Positions 35,301 through 44,396 of a stretch of DNA of 64,000 bases are shown here, one piece after another. Numbering within the stretch: the stretch's first letter is position 1; each line of letters begins with the position of its first letter. The translations under genes and the position numbers were made by a program. Source of the DNA: Caenimonas sp. SL110 (GTDB taxonomy: Bacteria > Pseudomonadota > Gammaproteobacteria > Burkholderiales > Burkholderiaceae_C); assembly GCF_001044395.1 (NCBI RefSeq), contig NZ_JANU01000013.1:310001-374000 (forward strand), read 5' to 3'. The notes under the pieces were generated by a model that worked only from the letters and a program-made list of their open reading frames with translations, was not told where the DNA came from and did not search any database.

Positions 35301-37583
35301 GCGCAGGTCGGCCCCGACGCCTCTTTCGGGAGCTACTTCAATATTCCGGTCTATGTGCTGTCGCTGGAAGTCACGCGCACGCTTGATATTTGCGATGCCA
35401 GGGTCGATATCGGCCTGGCGATCTGTCGACGCACCGGAAACTCGCTGGCGTCGGCGATTCATGCCTGCGAGAAGCAGACCCTGCGCGCGCTGCGCGGACA
35501 AACCAGGGCTCTCAACAGCCTGGACGATGAGCAGTTCAATGAGCAGACCTTCATGGCGAACATCGGTCAGATGTCGCCCTTGCACATCCTTCGCGGCCAC
35601 GTGTTTCTGGCACTGATATCAGGCGAAGTCCACGAACTCGTGCGTCGTGCCGAGAACGTCATGACACATGAGCACGGTATCCATGCCGGTTTCCGGGCCA
35701 TGCATTCGTACCTGTGCATTGCCCTGGCGCGGGCCTGGCGAGTTCAGGTGGGCGACCTTTCGGCCGTAGAGGCGCAGCCCCTGCTCGAAGAACTGGAGTC
35801 GTGGCGCAGCTGGTTGGCGGCGCGCGCGACCGACCAGCCCTACAACTTCCTGCATCTGCTGCGGCTCGTCGAAGCAGAACAGGCGTGGGCGCTCGGCGAC
35901 CTGTGGAAAGCGGCCATCACCTTCGATGATGCGGTGCTCGAAGCCGACACCCGTCAGCGACCCTGGCATCAGGCCCTCATCACCGAACGCGCAGGCCTGT
36001 TCAACCTGGCCGCCGGAGTCATCGGCGCCGGGCGTCACCTGCTGACCAGGGCGCGCGACCATTACCAGGCGTGGGGTGCCATGGGCAAGGTGAAGAAGCT
36101 GCAGCGCGAGCATGCCTTTTTGCAGCCACCAGCGCGTAGCCTGACCTCGCAAAGGGGTAGCAATCCGGGCCAATCGATCAAAAGTAGCGCATCCGTGTCG
36201 CCGGACACGCTGGATCTGGTGGGCGTGCTGCAGGCGTCCCAGGCCCTCAGTTCAGAGACCAGCCTGGAGCGGCTCACGGCCCGGGTCGGCGAGGTGCTGG
36301 CTTCATTGAGTGGCGCGACCAAGGTCCTGGTGCTGTCGTTCAACGAGGATCAGTGGTGGCTTTTGTCGCACGCGCCGACCCAGCCGTCGATGCTGGTGAC
36401 GCAGGCCGTGCAGCAGGGATTGCTGCCCCTGTCGGCCTTTGCGTATGCGCAGCGAACCGGCCAGGCCCTCATCGTGGACGACGCCACCAGCGACGACCGG
36501 TTTTCGCGCGACCCGTACTTTGCCGGCCTGCCGGTGTGCTCGCTGCTGCTGGTGCCGATCGCCGGACAGGCGGCTGCGCGGGGCATGCTTTTGCTGGAAA
36601 ACAGGCTCGGTGCGGCTGCCTTCAATTCGCAGCGGCTTGACGCGGTGATGCTCATCGCCGGGCAGCTGGCGGTGTCGCTGGGCAATGCCCAGCTTTATGA
36701 AAACCTGGAGCAGCGGGTGCAGGCGCGCACCCGCGAGCTTCAGGAAACGCAAGCCCAGCTGGTAGCGACCGCGCGGCGCGCCGGCATGGCCGAGATCGCC
36801 AACAACGTGCTGCACAACGTGGGCAATGTGCTCAACAGCATCAACGTCTCGGCCGACGTCCTGCGCGGCACCCTTGCCAGATCAAGAGTCGACGGCCTCA
36901 CACGCGCAGTCGAGTTGATCAATGAGCATGAGCACGACCTGTCCCGCTTCATCGAAACCGACCCTCGCGGCAAGCAGCTGTGGCCCTACCTGAACCAGCT
37001 CGTGGGGGCGCTTCGCGCGGAGCGGGAACAGGCCCTGAGCGATCTTGACCGGCTGTCGCTGGGCGTGGATCACATCATCTATGTGGTGGCCACCCAGCAG
37101 GCGCACGCCGGACCGTCGAGCGTGGTGGAGATGACGCAGCCGCAGGAGCTGATCGAAAAAGCGCTGCAACTGAGCGCAGGGACCATCAATCGCTGCAAGA
37201 TCGAGGTCGTGCGCCGTTACGAAGAAGTGCCTGCCTCGGCGCTGGACAAGCAGCGGCTGGTACAGGTGCTGGTGAATCTGATCGGCAACGCGGCGCAGGC
37301 CATGGAAACCGGGCCTGCCACGGCGCGCCGGCTCACACTTGGCGTTGCACGGGCCGACGTCGAAGGCGTTGCGCGCCTGCGCCTGAGTGTGCAGGACGCC
37401 GGCGAGGGCATCGCGCCCGAGAACCTCACGCGGATATTTGCGCACGGCTTCACGACACGCGCCAGCGGCCATGGCTTTGGCCTGCACAGCAGTGCGGTGG
37501 CAGTCGAGGAGATGGGTGGAAAACTCATGGTGCACAGCGACGGGCCGGGACGCGGAGCGACCTTCACTATCGAATTGCCGTGA
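32298..37583 (+). CDS. Giant hybrid Ser/Thr kinase - AAA ATPase - GAF - histidine kinase (copy 1)
   Basis: A signalling protein of 1761 residues if started at ATT 32298; the first standard start is the ATG at 32457, which would remove part of the kinase N-lobe. Domains in order: Ser/Thr protein kinase (1-270) with GVIHRDINPANILL, catalytic Asp136, and DFDLA in place of DFG; an AAA-like ATPase with Walker A GPTGAGKS at 333-340 and Walker B VFVVDDLQW; a long helical TPR-like region (about 600-1270); a GAF domain (about 1310-1440); a coiled coil (LEQRVQARTRELQETQAQL); and a histidine kinase with phospho-acceptor His1506 in NNVLHNVGNVLNS, N-box NLIGNAAQAM and G-box GHGFGL. No response regulator lies nearby. 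A hexanucleotide repeat lies near residue 95. The stop overlaps the GTG of copy 2. Confidence 0.88.
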   Translation: MSSIAINSALSDGAGPDETLYESPSTRIVRCAEGSAAGRWIRKEYLGALAAQRMCNEKSLLRRLDGIEGVVQLAQGTNAADFLFLRDCGGISLAHAHAHARALEPGRFAMDTVLSLACQLAHALAGVHRAGVIHRDINPANILLCTTGQAVLIDFDLAVLATHQQDVEPDGHLVGTLAYMAPEQTGRTGRAVDQRADLYALGATLYELATGHPPFQQADALKLIHDHLVREPRPPWQVDARIPHGLSNIIVRLLAKAPEQRYQSAEGLLHDLQRLRSELHQGHSGVFALGERDFPARLVAPVRLVARDAERTALQTAFANAMLTPGHTVLIDGPTGAGKSALVNELRPVVAEAGGWFVYGKFDQYQRDASAAGALTQALRALGRLLLTQSAEKVADLRQKILHSVGRNVGLIAAASPELALLLGTPGDVPEVEPRQAESQLQQGILDLLAAVASPACPLVFVVDDLQWAGSFSLGVFERVMTDLQLRGLLLVGIYRPEEVDAAHVLSPMLARWQQHAPPPLQITLANLTSAGVSEMIGNMLRLAPVPSRGLADALSVLTGGNPFDTVEMINALRADGLLMLGESGWTWDDAKVRSYVGRGNVVDLLAARISRLPAASRELLEFMSCLDSAVEIRLLCVAIGLSDDELQSRLRAPLEDGLLVEDRTGGQVSVRFRHDRVQQAMLGAMDDSQRASRQAAMARRLALEPAHASEAAQQYLACLGLLNEPEEQRRAAHLLHGLGQVLASTGAYLLAERYMAAAEGLLAALDEPGDEALRLAIDVARHRVLYGMGRVKESDPLFDRIQARTRVPLDLVESCCLQMKSLDMRARMVDGMLLGRSLLEQLGLHVPPDYADPATEQRLDALREWIRQDGQIDHSKRAQPHDPRLLGIHKLLARMVGSANYAADANAYTWLLLESQRLWDEHGPSADLVGCLGNLGSMLIARRQDYRTAYEASRHVITVGQALGFDAQTATARFLFSGRSCPWFEPLENALEHATRAFEVAQVGPDASFGSYFNIPVYVLSLEVTRTLDICDARVDIGLAICRRTGNSLASAIHACEKQTLRALRGQTRALNSLDDEQFNEQTFMANIGQMSPLHILRGHVFLALISGEVHELVRRAENVMTHEHGIHAGFRAMHSYLCIALARAWRVQVGDLSAVEAQPLLEELESWRSWLAARATDQPYNFLHLLRLVEAEQAWALGDLWKAAITFDDAVLEADTRQRPWHQALITERAGLFNLAAGVIGAGRHLLTRARDHYQAWGAMGKVKKLQREHAFLQPPARSLTSQRGSNPGQSIKSSASVSPDTLDLVGVLQASQALSSETSLERLTARVGEVLASLSGATKVLVLSFNEDQWWLLSHAPTQPSMLVTQAVQQGLLPLSAFAYAQRTGQALIVDDATSDDRFSRDPYFAGLPVCSLLLVPIAGQAAARGMLLLENRLGAAAFNSQRLDAVMLIAGQLAVSLGNAQLYENLEQRVQARTRELQETQAQLVATARRAGMAEIANNVLHNVGNVLNSINVSADVLRGTLARSRVDGLTRAVELINEHEHDLSRFIETDPRGKQLWPYLNQLVGALRAEREQALSDLDRLSLGVDHIIYVVATQQAHAGPSSVVEMTQPQELIEKALQLSAGTINRCKIEVVRRYEEVPASALDKQRLVQVLVNLIGNAAQAMETGPATARRLTLGVARADVEGVARLRLSVQDAGEGIAPENLTRIFAHGFTTRASGHGFGLHSSAVAVEEMGGKLMVHSDGPGRGATFTIELP
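32575..32598 (+). repeat. Hexanucleotide repeat in kinase copy 1
   Basis: TTGCGC followed by three perfect ATGCGC units gives the tandem peptide AHAHAHA in the kinase domain. Copy 2 has AQALQAA at the same place and no such repeat, so the repeat arose after the duplication or was lost in one copy. Being a multiple of three, changes in unit number keep the reading frame. Confidence 0.8.
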
Positions 37584-40500
37584 CCCTGTACGCGATCACT
37601 GCCCTGCCCACAGACGGCGATGGACCCGACGAGACTCTGTATGGAAGTGCGTCGACGCGCATCGTTCGTTCGGCGGACGGATCGGCGGCTGGCCGTGTGA
37701 TCTGGAAGCAACACCTGGGTCCATTGGCTGCGCAGCGCCTGCGCAACGAAAAGAAGTTGCTCATGCGGCTGGAAGGTATCGAGGGCGTCGTCCAGCTGGA
37801 CCCCGGGGCGCATGGCGCCGACATCCTGGCCCTGCGCGATTGCGGCGGGATCAGCCTTGCGCAGGCGCTGCAAGCCGCACCGCTGGACATCGACACGGTC
37901 CTGTCGCTGGCGTGTGAACTGGCACGCACGCTGGCCGGCGTTCACCGGGCCGGGGTCATACACCGCGATATCAACCCGGCGAACATCGTGTTGTGCGCGT
38001 CGGGGCGGGCCTTGTTGATCGACTTCGACCTGGCGGTGCCCGCTGGACAACATCTTGCCGTGGAGCCGAACAGCCAGGTCGTGGGCACGCTGAGCTACAT
38101 GGCGCCGGAGCAGACCGGGCGCACCGGCCGCGCGGTGGACCAGCGCGCTGACCTGTACGCGCTGGGTGCGACGCTTTATGAGTTGTCAACCGGCCGTCCG
38201 CCATTTGGGCAAGCTGACCCACTGCAACTGATTCATGACCATCTGGTGCGAGAGCCCGTGGCGCCGCGGCAGGTCGATGCGCGTGTACCTCGCGGGCTGT
38301 CGAACATCATCTTGCGGCTGCTCGCGAAGGCGCCGGAGCATCGCTTCCAGAGCGCCGAGGGCTTGTTGCACGACCTGCAGCGTTTGCGAGGCGAGCTTGA
38401 ACAGGGGCGCAGCGGCGTCTTCGAACTGGGCGAGCGCGATTTTCCAGCGCGGCTGACGGCGCCAGCCCGGCTGGTCGGTCGCGACGTCGAGCGGGCCGTG
38501 CTGCTGGACGCCTTTGCCGAATCGATGCAAGTACCGGGTCGCACGGTGTTGATCGATGGCCCTGCCGGTGTGGGCAAGAACGCGCTGATCGACGAACTCA
38601 GGCCCGTCGTGGCCGCAGCCGGCGGCTGGTTCGTTTACGGCAAGTTTGACCAGTACCAGAAGGACGGGTCTGCGACGGGGGCCCTGACGCAGGCCTTGCG
38701 ATCGCTGGGACGCCTGCTGCTCACCCAGTCCGGCGACAAGGTAGAAGACCAGCGGCAGCGCATCCTGCAAAGGCTGGGCCGCCATGCCGGCCTGGTCACC
38801 CTGGCGTCACCCGAATTTGCGCTGTTGCTGGGGCCCCAGGCCGAAGTGCCGGAGGTTGACCCACGCCAGGCGGAACTGCGACTGCAGCAAGCCATGCTGG
38901 ACCTGCTCCTGGCGATCGCTTCACCCGAGTGTCCGCTTGTCGTGGTGGTGGACGACCTGCAATGGGCCGGCGACATTTCGCTGCGGGTTTTCGAACGCCT
39001 GATGCTGGACCCGCAGCTGCGAGGCGTGCTCCTGGTCGGGGCCTATCGTTCTGGCGAGGTCGATGCAGACCACCACCTGGCGAACATGCTCGTGCGGTGG
39101 CAGCAGCTTGCCCGGCCACCACTGCGCATAGCGCTGGCCAACCTCACTTTGGCCGGCATGAGCGAGCTGGCCGGGCAGATGCTGCGGCTGGCGCCTGAGC
39201 AGGCCCGCAAGCTGGCCGAAGACCTGAACGTGCTCACAGGCGGCAACCCGTTCGACACGGTCGAGATGATCAATGCACTGCGAAGTGACGGCGTGCTGCG
39301 CCTGTCCGAATCGGGCTGGCAGTGGGACGAAGTCAAGGTGCGCCGCTTCATCGGCCGGGGCAACGTGGTGGACCTGCTGGCCGCGCGCATCAGCCGGCTG
39401 CCAGCGGCCTCGCGCGAGCTGCTGGAATTCATAAGCTGCCTGGGCAGTGCGGTGGAAGACCAGCTGGTGTGTGCCGCCGTCGGACTGACCGGTGGTGAGC
39501 TCCTGCACCGACTGCAGGCCCCGCTGGAAGATGGCTTGCTGGTGGCAGACCAGACGGGCGGGCACAACACCGTGAACTTCCGGCATGACCGCGTGCAGCA
39601 GGCGATGCTGGGCGCGATGGACCACGCGCTGCGCGGCCAGCGCCAGCTCGCGATGGCGAGGCGACTGGCGCACGGCCGGGGCTTCGAAAGCGAGGCGGCC
39701 CAGCAGTACATGGCCTGTGTGGACCTGCTGGATGAACCCGAAGAGCAGCGGCGCGCCGCGCACCTGTTCCACGGCCTTGCGCGAGCCTTCGCGAGCGCGG
39801 CGACCTACCTGCTGGCCGAACGCTACCTGGCGGCCGCCTGCGCGTTGTTCGCGGCCGTTGATGACCCTCGCGACGCGGCGCTGCGACGCGAGATCGACAC
39901 GGCGCGCCATTGCGCCCTGTACTCCCTTGGCCGTACGGACGAGGCCGATGTTCTCTATGCCAGCATCGAGTCGCGCGTGCAGGACCCGCTCGACCTGATC
40001 GAAGCGGCCTGCCTGCAGATCAAGAGCCTGGACATGCGCGGCCGTGCGCACCAGGCGATCGCGCTGGCCGTACGGTTGCTGGCGAAATTGGGGGTGCACG
40101 TGCCGGCGGACTTCAGCCATCCCGACAGGGAGCAGCGGCTGGACGCCCTGGATGAGTGGGTCAGCCAGGACAGTCAGCTGGATCATTCGAGGCGAGCGCA
40201 GACCACGGACCGGCGGCTGCTGGGCATCTACAAGTTGTTCGGCCGAATCGTGGGCTCGACCGTCTCTACCAGGGACTTGAATGCGCAAGCCTGGGTACTG
40301 CTGGAGGCGCAGCGCTATTGGGCCGAGCATGGCCCTTGTGCGGAGCTGGTGGGCTGCATGGGCAATATAGGCAATATGGTGATTGGGGTCCGGCAAGCCT
40401 ATCGAACCGGGTACAACATGTCCCGCCACCTGATTGCTGTGGGTGAAGCACTGGGCTTCGAGGTGCGCACGGCGACCGCGCGATACCTGTTTGCCAGCAG

Positions 40501-42850
40501 CGTATGTCCGTGGTTCGAGCCTCTTGAAAATGCGCTCGACCATGCTGCGCGCGCGTTTGAAGTCATGCAAGCAAAGGGAGACGCCAGTTTTGCGTGCTAT
40601 TTTAATTTTGCACGATGCACCGTACTGCTGGACGCCGCGTCAACGCTGGAGCGTTGTGAAGCCCAGGTAGAAGAGGGGCTTGCCCTGTGTCGACGCGCCG
40701 GCAACGGCCTTGCCGGGGGGCTGCACATGGGCGAGAGGCAACTGATGCGAGCCCTGCTCGGACAGACGCGCGCGCTGGCCAGCCTGGACGACGAGCAGTT
40801 CAATGAACAGGCGTTCAAGGCAAGCGCAGGCCATCTCCCGTTCATGCACTTCTTGCCGCACCGCGCCTTCCTGGCCTTGATCGCCGGTGACCTGGCCGGA
40901 CTGAAGCGGTACGGGCCTGACGCGATGGCAGGAATGCAGGGGGTGAATTTCGGTCAGTATCGGACTGCGCACAGCGTTCTGTTCGTCGCGCTGGCGCTGG
41001 CGTGGCAGATGCAGCGCGGCGACGCGGGCACCGACGCAGAGATCGCCGAGCTTGAATCCCTGCGCAACTGGCTGGCAGGCCGCGCTGCAGACCAGCCCTA
41101 CAACTTCCTGCACCTGTCGCTGCTGGTGGATGCCGAGCAGGCCTGGGCGATGGGCGACTTCTGGAAGGCAGCAACCACCTTTGATGCGGCCGTTGTTGAA
41201 GCCGAGAGCCGCCAGCGGCCGTGGCACCGGGCGCTGATCACCGAACGCGCAGGACTGTTCCACCTGGACCGGGCAATGACCGGCACTGGCCGTGGTTTGC
41301 TGGCGAGGGCGCGTGACCATTACGCGGCGTGGGGTGCGAAGGCCAAGGTCGACCAGATGCAGCGCGCGCATTCTTTTTTGCAGGCGCCGGCTCGCAGCCT
41401 TACGTCGCAGCTTGGTAGCAGCGCGGGACATTCCATCCAGAGCAGCGGCGCCGTCTCATCGGATGTGCTGGATCTGGTGGGCGTGCTGCGGGCGTCGCAG
41501 GCGCTCAGTTCCGAGACCAGCCTGGAGCGGCTCACTGCCCGGGTCAGCGAGGTGCTGGCTGCCCTGAGCGGGGCCAGTAAAGTCCTGGTCCTGTCATGCA
41601 ACGAGGGGCAGTGGTGGTTGCTGTCTCACGCGCTCGACCAGCCCTCGATGCCCGTGGCGCAGGCCGCCGAATGCGGACTGTTGCCGCTGTCGGCCTTCGC
41701 TTATGCGCAGCGCACCGGCGAGGCGCTCGTGGTGGACGACGCGCTGCGCGATGACCGGTTTGCGCGAGACCCGTATTTCGCGGGCGTGCCGGTGTGTTCG
41801 CTGCTACTGGTCCCCATCGCAAGCCAGGGGCTCGCCCGCGGGATGCTCCTGCTGGAAAACCGGCTCGGTGCGGCGGCATTCAATGCGAAGCGGCTGGACG
41901 CGGTGATGCTCGTCGCCGGGCAACTCGCCGTGTCGCTGGCCAACGCCCAGCTTTATGAAAGCCTGGAGCAGCGGGTGCAGGCACGCACCCGCGAACTGGA
42001 GGACACGCAGGCCCAGCTCGTCACCACTGCGCGGCGCGCCGGCATGGCCGAGATCGCCAACAACGTGCTGCACAACGTGGGCAACGTGCTCAATAGCATC
42101 AACGTTTCGACTGACGTCCTGCGAAACACGCTGGGCAACTCCAGGATCGAGGGCCTCACCCGCGCTGTCGAATTGATCAACGAACACGAGCACGACCTGT
42201 CCGGCTTCATCGAAACCGACCCTCGCGGCAAGCAGCTGTGGCCCTACCTGAACCAGCTCGTGGGAGCGCTTCGCTCGGAGCGGGAACAGGCGCTGGGCGA
42301 CCTCGATCGTCTTTCCCTGGGCGTGGATCACATCATCTACGTGGTGGCCACCCAACAGGCGCACGCCGGACCTTCCAGCGTGCTGGAGATGACGCAGCCG
42401 CAGGAGCTGATCGAGAAAGCCTTGCACCTGAGCGCCGAGACCATCAGCCGCAGCGGCACTGCGGTGGTGCGCCAGTACGAGGATGTGCCCGCCTCTGCGC
42501 TGGACAAGCAGCGGCTGGTGCAGATCCTGATGAACCTGATCCGCAATGCGGCGCAGGCGATGGAGCGCGTGCCTGCGCCAGCGCGCCAGCTCACCCTGGG
42601 CATCGGGCTTGCACAGGCCCAGGACGGCAAACGCCTGCGCATCACCGTGCATGACACGGGCGAGGGCATTGCACCCGAAAACCTCCCTCGGCTCTTCGCC
42701 CACGGGTTCACCACTCGTGCCAGCGGCCATGGCTTCGGCTTGCACAGCAGCGCGGTGGCTGCTGCAGAGATGGGCGGCAAGCTCGCCGTCCACAGCGACG
42801 GCCCGGGACGCGGTGCGACTTTCATCATCGATCTGCCGCTCCAGGTCTAG
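37580..42850 (+). CDS. Giant hybrid Ser/Thr kinase - AAA ATPase - GAF - histidine kinase (copy 2)
   Basis: A 1756-residue paralogue of the upstream gene with the same domain order and high identity throughout, most clearly in the GAF and histidine kinase parts. The start GTG at 37580 overlaps the upstream TGA (GTGA), so translation is coupled. The Ser/Thr kinase motif is GVIHRDINPANIVL with His128 and Asp130. The Walker A reads GPAGVGKN at about 327-334, so the usual Ser or Thr after Lys is Asn334; Walker B VVVVDDLQW is kept. The phospho-acceptor is His1498 in NNVLHNVGNVLNS, followed by NLIRNAAQAM and GHGFGL. No membrane segments are seen, so both proteins should be cytoplasmic. Copy 2 may be impaired in ATP use by its ATPase module. 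Confidence 0.9.
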   Translation: MTLYAITALPTDGDGPDETLYGSASTRIVRSADGSAAGRVIWKQHLGPLAAQRLRNEKKLLMRLEGIEGVVQLDPGAHGADILALRDCGGISLAQALQAAPLDIDTVLSLACELARTLAGVHRAGVIHRDINPANIVLCASGRALLIDFDLAVPAGQHLAVEPNSQVVGTLSYMAPEQTGRTGRAVDQRADLYALGATLYELSTGRPPFGQADPLQLIHDHLVREPVAPRQVDARVPRGLSNIILRLLAKAPEHRFQSAEGLLHDLQRLRGELEQGRSGVFELGERDFPARLTAPARLVGRDVERAVLLDAFAESMQVPGRTVLIDGPAGVGKNALIDELRPVVAAAGGWFVYGKFDQYQKDGSATGALTQALRSLGRLLLTQSGDKVEDQRQRILQRLGRHAGLVTLASPEFALLLGPQAEVPEVDPRQAELRLQQAMLDLLLAIASPECPLVVVVDDLQWAGDISLRVFERLMLDPQLRGVLLVGAYRSGEVDADHHLANMLVRWQQLARPPLRIALANLTLAGMSELAGQMLRLAPEQARKLAEDLNVLTGGNPFDTVEMINALRSDGVLRLSESGWQWDEVKVRRFIGRGNVVDLLAARISRLPAASRELLEFISCLGSAVEDQLVCAAVGLTGGELLHRLQAPLEDGLLVADQTGGHNTVNFRHDRVQQAMLGAMDHALRGQRQLAMARRLAHGRGFESEAAQQYMACVDLLDEPEEQRRAAHLFHGLARAFASAATYLLAERYLAAACALFAAVDDPRDAALRREIDTARHCALYSLGRTDEADVLYASIESRVQDPLDLIEAACLQIKSLDMRGRAHQAIALAVRLLAKLGVHVPADFSHPDREQRLDALDEWVSQDSQLDHSRRAQTTDRRLLGIYKLFGRIVGSTVSTRDLNAQAWVLLEAQRYWAEHGPCAELVGCMGNIGNMVIGVRQAYRTGYNMSRHLIAVGEALGFEVRTATARYLFASSVCPWFEPLENALDHAARAFEVMQAKGDASFACYFNFARCTVLLDAASTLERCEAQVEEGLALCRRAGNGLAGGLHMGERQLMRALLGQTRALASLDDEQFNEQAFKASAGHLPFMHFLPHRAFLALIAGDLAGLKRYGPDAMAGMQGVNFGQYRTAHSVLFVALALAWQMQRGDAGTDAEIAELESLRNWLAGRAADQPYNFLHLSLLVDAEQAWAMGDFWKAATTFDAAVVEAESRQRPWHRALITERAGLFHLDRAMTGTGRGLLARARDHYAAWGAKAKVDQMQRAHSFLQAPARSLTSQLGSSAGHSIQSSGAVSSDVLDLVGVLRASQALSSETSLERLTARVSEVLAALSGASKVLVLSCNEGQWWLLSHALDQPSMPVAQAAECGLLPLSAFAYAQRTGEALVVDDALRDDRFARDPYFAGVPVCSLLLVPIASQGLARGMLLLENRLGAAAFNAKRLDAVMLVAGQLAVSLANAQLYESLEQRVQARTRELEDTQAQLVTTARRAGMAEIANNVLHNVGNVLNSINVSTDVLRNTLGNSRIEGLTRAVELINEHEHDLSGFIETDPRGKQLWPYLNQLVGALRSEREQALGDLDRLSLGVDHIIYVVATQQAHAGPSSVLEMTQPQELIEKALHLSAETISRSGTAVVRQYEDVPASALDKQRLVQILMNLIRNAAQAMERVPAPARQLTLGIGLAQAQDGKRLRITVHDTGEGIAPENLPRLFAHGFTTRASGHGFGLHSSAVAAAEMGGKLAVHSDGPGRGATFIIDLPLQV

Positions 42851-42876
42851 GTTACGGACCTGAGCGGCGCACTTCA

Positions 42877-44301
42877 ATGTCTGGAATCCCCATGAACACG
42901 ATCGACAACGCCGCTGCGCCTGACCAGTCGCATGCCTTTACCTACGAGCGCGGCCGGGACATGCGCCGCTACATGATCGCCTACGGCCTTGTCGCGCTGG
43001 CTGGCTCGGCGCTGTGGGGTGGTGTGGGCAGCGTGCTGATCCCGCTGCATGTGCAACAGATCGAGTTCGCGCAGTTCTTTGCAGGCGCGATGGCTTCGGT
43101 CAATCTTCAGGAACTCGTGGCACTGAAGGCACAGATCGCAGCAGGCGCCGCGAAAGCAACCGCCGAGCAGCAGCGCTTGCTGGACGCCCTGGCAGCGTAT
43201 GAGACGGCCAAGGCAGGCAACCTCTCGATGCTCAAGTCCATCGCATTCGCAGCGACGATGCTGATGCAGCCATTGATAGGCGTCGTATCCGACCGCACGC
43301 GATCACGCTGGGGCCGCCGCGCGCCCTGGATCCTGGTTGGAGCGGCCATGACGCTGGCAGGTTTGATCGGGATGAAATACTCGACGTCCATCGTGCAACT
43401 GCTGCTGGCGTGGGTCGTGACCCAGGTGGGAAGCAACGTGGTCATGAGCCCGCTCGCGGCGACTGTCGCGGACAGGATGCCGGCTGCGCAGCGCGGGCTG
43501 ATGTCCGCCGTCGCAGGAGTCGGCTTGTTGGTCGGATTCATGCTTGGCACGGTCACCGCCGGCGCCCTGTTCGGAAAGTTCGGCGTAGGCAGCTACCTGG
43601 CCTTTGCGGTCGCCCTGTTCGTGTTCTCGGCGTCGTTCGTGATGGTGTCGCGCGATCTCCCATCGAGCGCCATGCGCCAGCAGGCCGTGAGCGCCCGGCA
43701 ACACCTGCTGTCGTTCACACACGCCTTGCGCAGTCCAGACTTCCGGTGGGTGTGGGTCGCGCGGGTTCTCGTGATGGTCGGCTGGTCGACCAGCGCGGTG
43801 TACAGCGTGTACATGCTGCAGTCGTACATACAGCCTGCACTCAGTGCTGCGGAGGCCGCCAAAACGGTCGCGATCATGCACCTCGTCACGTTTCCCGGGA
43901 CCTTGCTTGCCATGGTGATCACGGGTCGATGGTCAGACCGGATCATGCGCAGGCGGCCCTTTGTCATCGGCGCTTCGTTTCTTTTTGCGGCCTCGATGAT
44001 CGTGCCCCTGTTCTGGCCCACCCTGACTGCGCTCTACGTGCAGACCGTGCTGGCCGGCATGGCAGTGGGGACCTTTCTCGTGGTGGACCAGGCCCTGCTC
44101 ATCGACGTGCTCCCCAACAAGGACCATGCCGGGCGCGACATGGGGATCGGCCAGTTCGCCATCAATCTGGGGCAGGTGATGGGCCCCATCGTGGCGAGCG
44201 TCGTATTTTCTGCAACCGGCGGCTACCGGATGATCTGGGCCGCTGCGCTGGTGGTCCTCGTGCTCTCCGCTTTTGCGCTCCTGCCGGTGAAAACCCGATA
44301 G
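42877..44301 (+). CDS. MFS transporter
   Basis: A 474-residue inner-membrane transporter with about twelve membrane segments. The loop 2-3 signature is GVVSDRTRSRWGRRAPWILV, close to that of sugar:cation symporters and related MFS groups, and the second-half equivalent is ITGRWSDRIMRRRPFVI. An unusual hydrophilic insert with many Ala and Gln (about residues 75-110, LKAQIAAGAAKATAEQQRL) sits between the first and second membrane segments. The start may be the ATG at 42877 or, with a better RBS (GGAA), the ATG at 42892. It follows kinase copy 2 by 26 bases and may share its transcript. The substrate is not evident. Confidence 0.85.
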   Translation: MSGIPMNTIDNAAAPDQSHAFTYERGRDMRRYMIAYGLVALAGSALWGGVGSVLIPLHVQQIEFAQFFAGAMASVNLQELVALKAQIAAGAAKATAEQQRLLDALAAYETAKAGNLSMLKSIAFAATMLMQPLIGVVSDRTRSRWGRRAPWILVGAAMTLAGLIGMKYSTSIVQLLLAWVVTQVGSNVVMSPLAATVADRMPAAQRGLMSAVAGVGLLVGFMLGTVTAGALFGKFGVGSYLAFAVALFVFSASFVMVSRDLPSSAMRQQAVSARQHLLSFTHALRSPDFRWVWVARVLVMVGWSTSAVYSVYMLQSYIQPALSAAEAAKTVAIMHLVTFPGTLLAMVITGRWSDRIMRRRPFVIGASFLFAASMIVPLFWPTLTALYVQTVLAGMAVGTFLVVDQALLIDVLPNKDHAGRDMGIGQFAINLGQVMGPIVASVVFSATGGYRMIWAAALVVLVLSAFALLPVKTR

Positions 44302-44396
44302 TGGGGCTATCCCATTGATGAGCAGGTTGACAAGTCAATAGGCCGGACAGTACCGTGGTCAGACACAACAACTCTCGAATGAAACGGAGATTTCGC

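Noticed and set aside
35619..36173. Minus-strand frames within the hybrid kinase genes
   Set aside because: They mirror each other in both copies because the sense strands are homologous; none has an RBS or recognisable domain.
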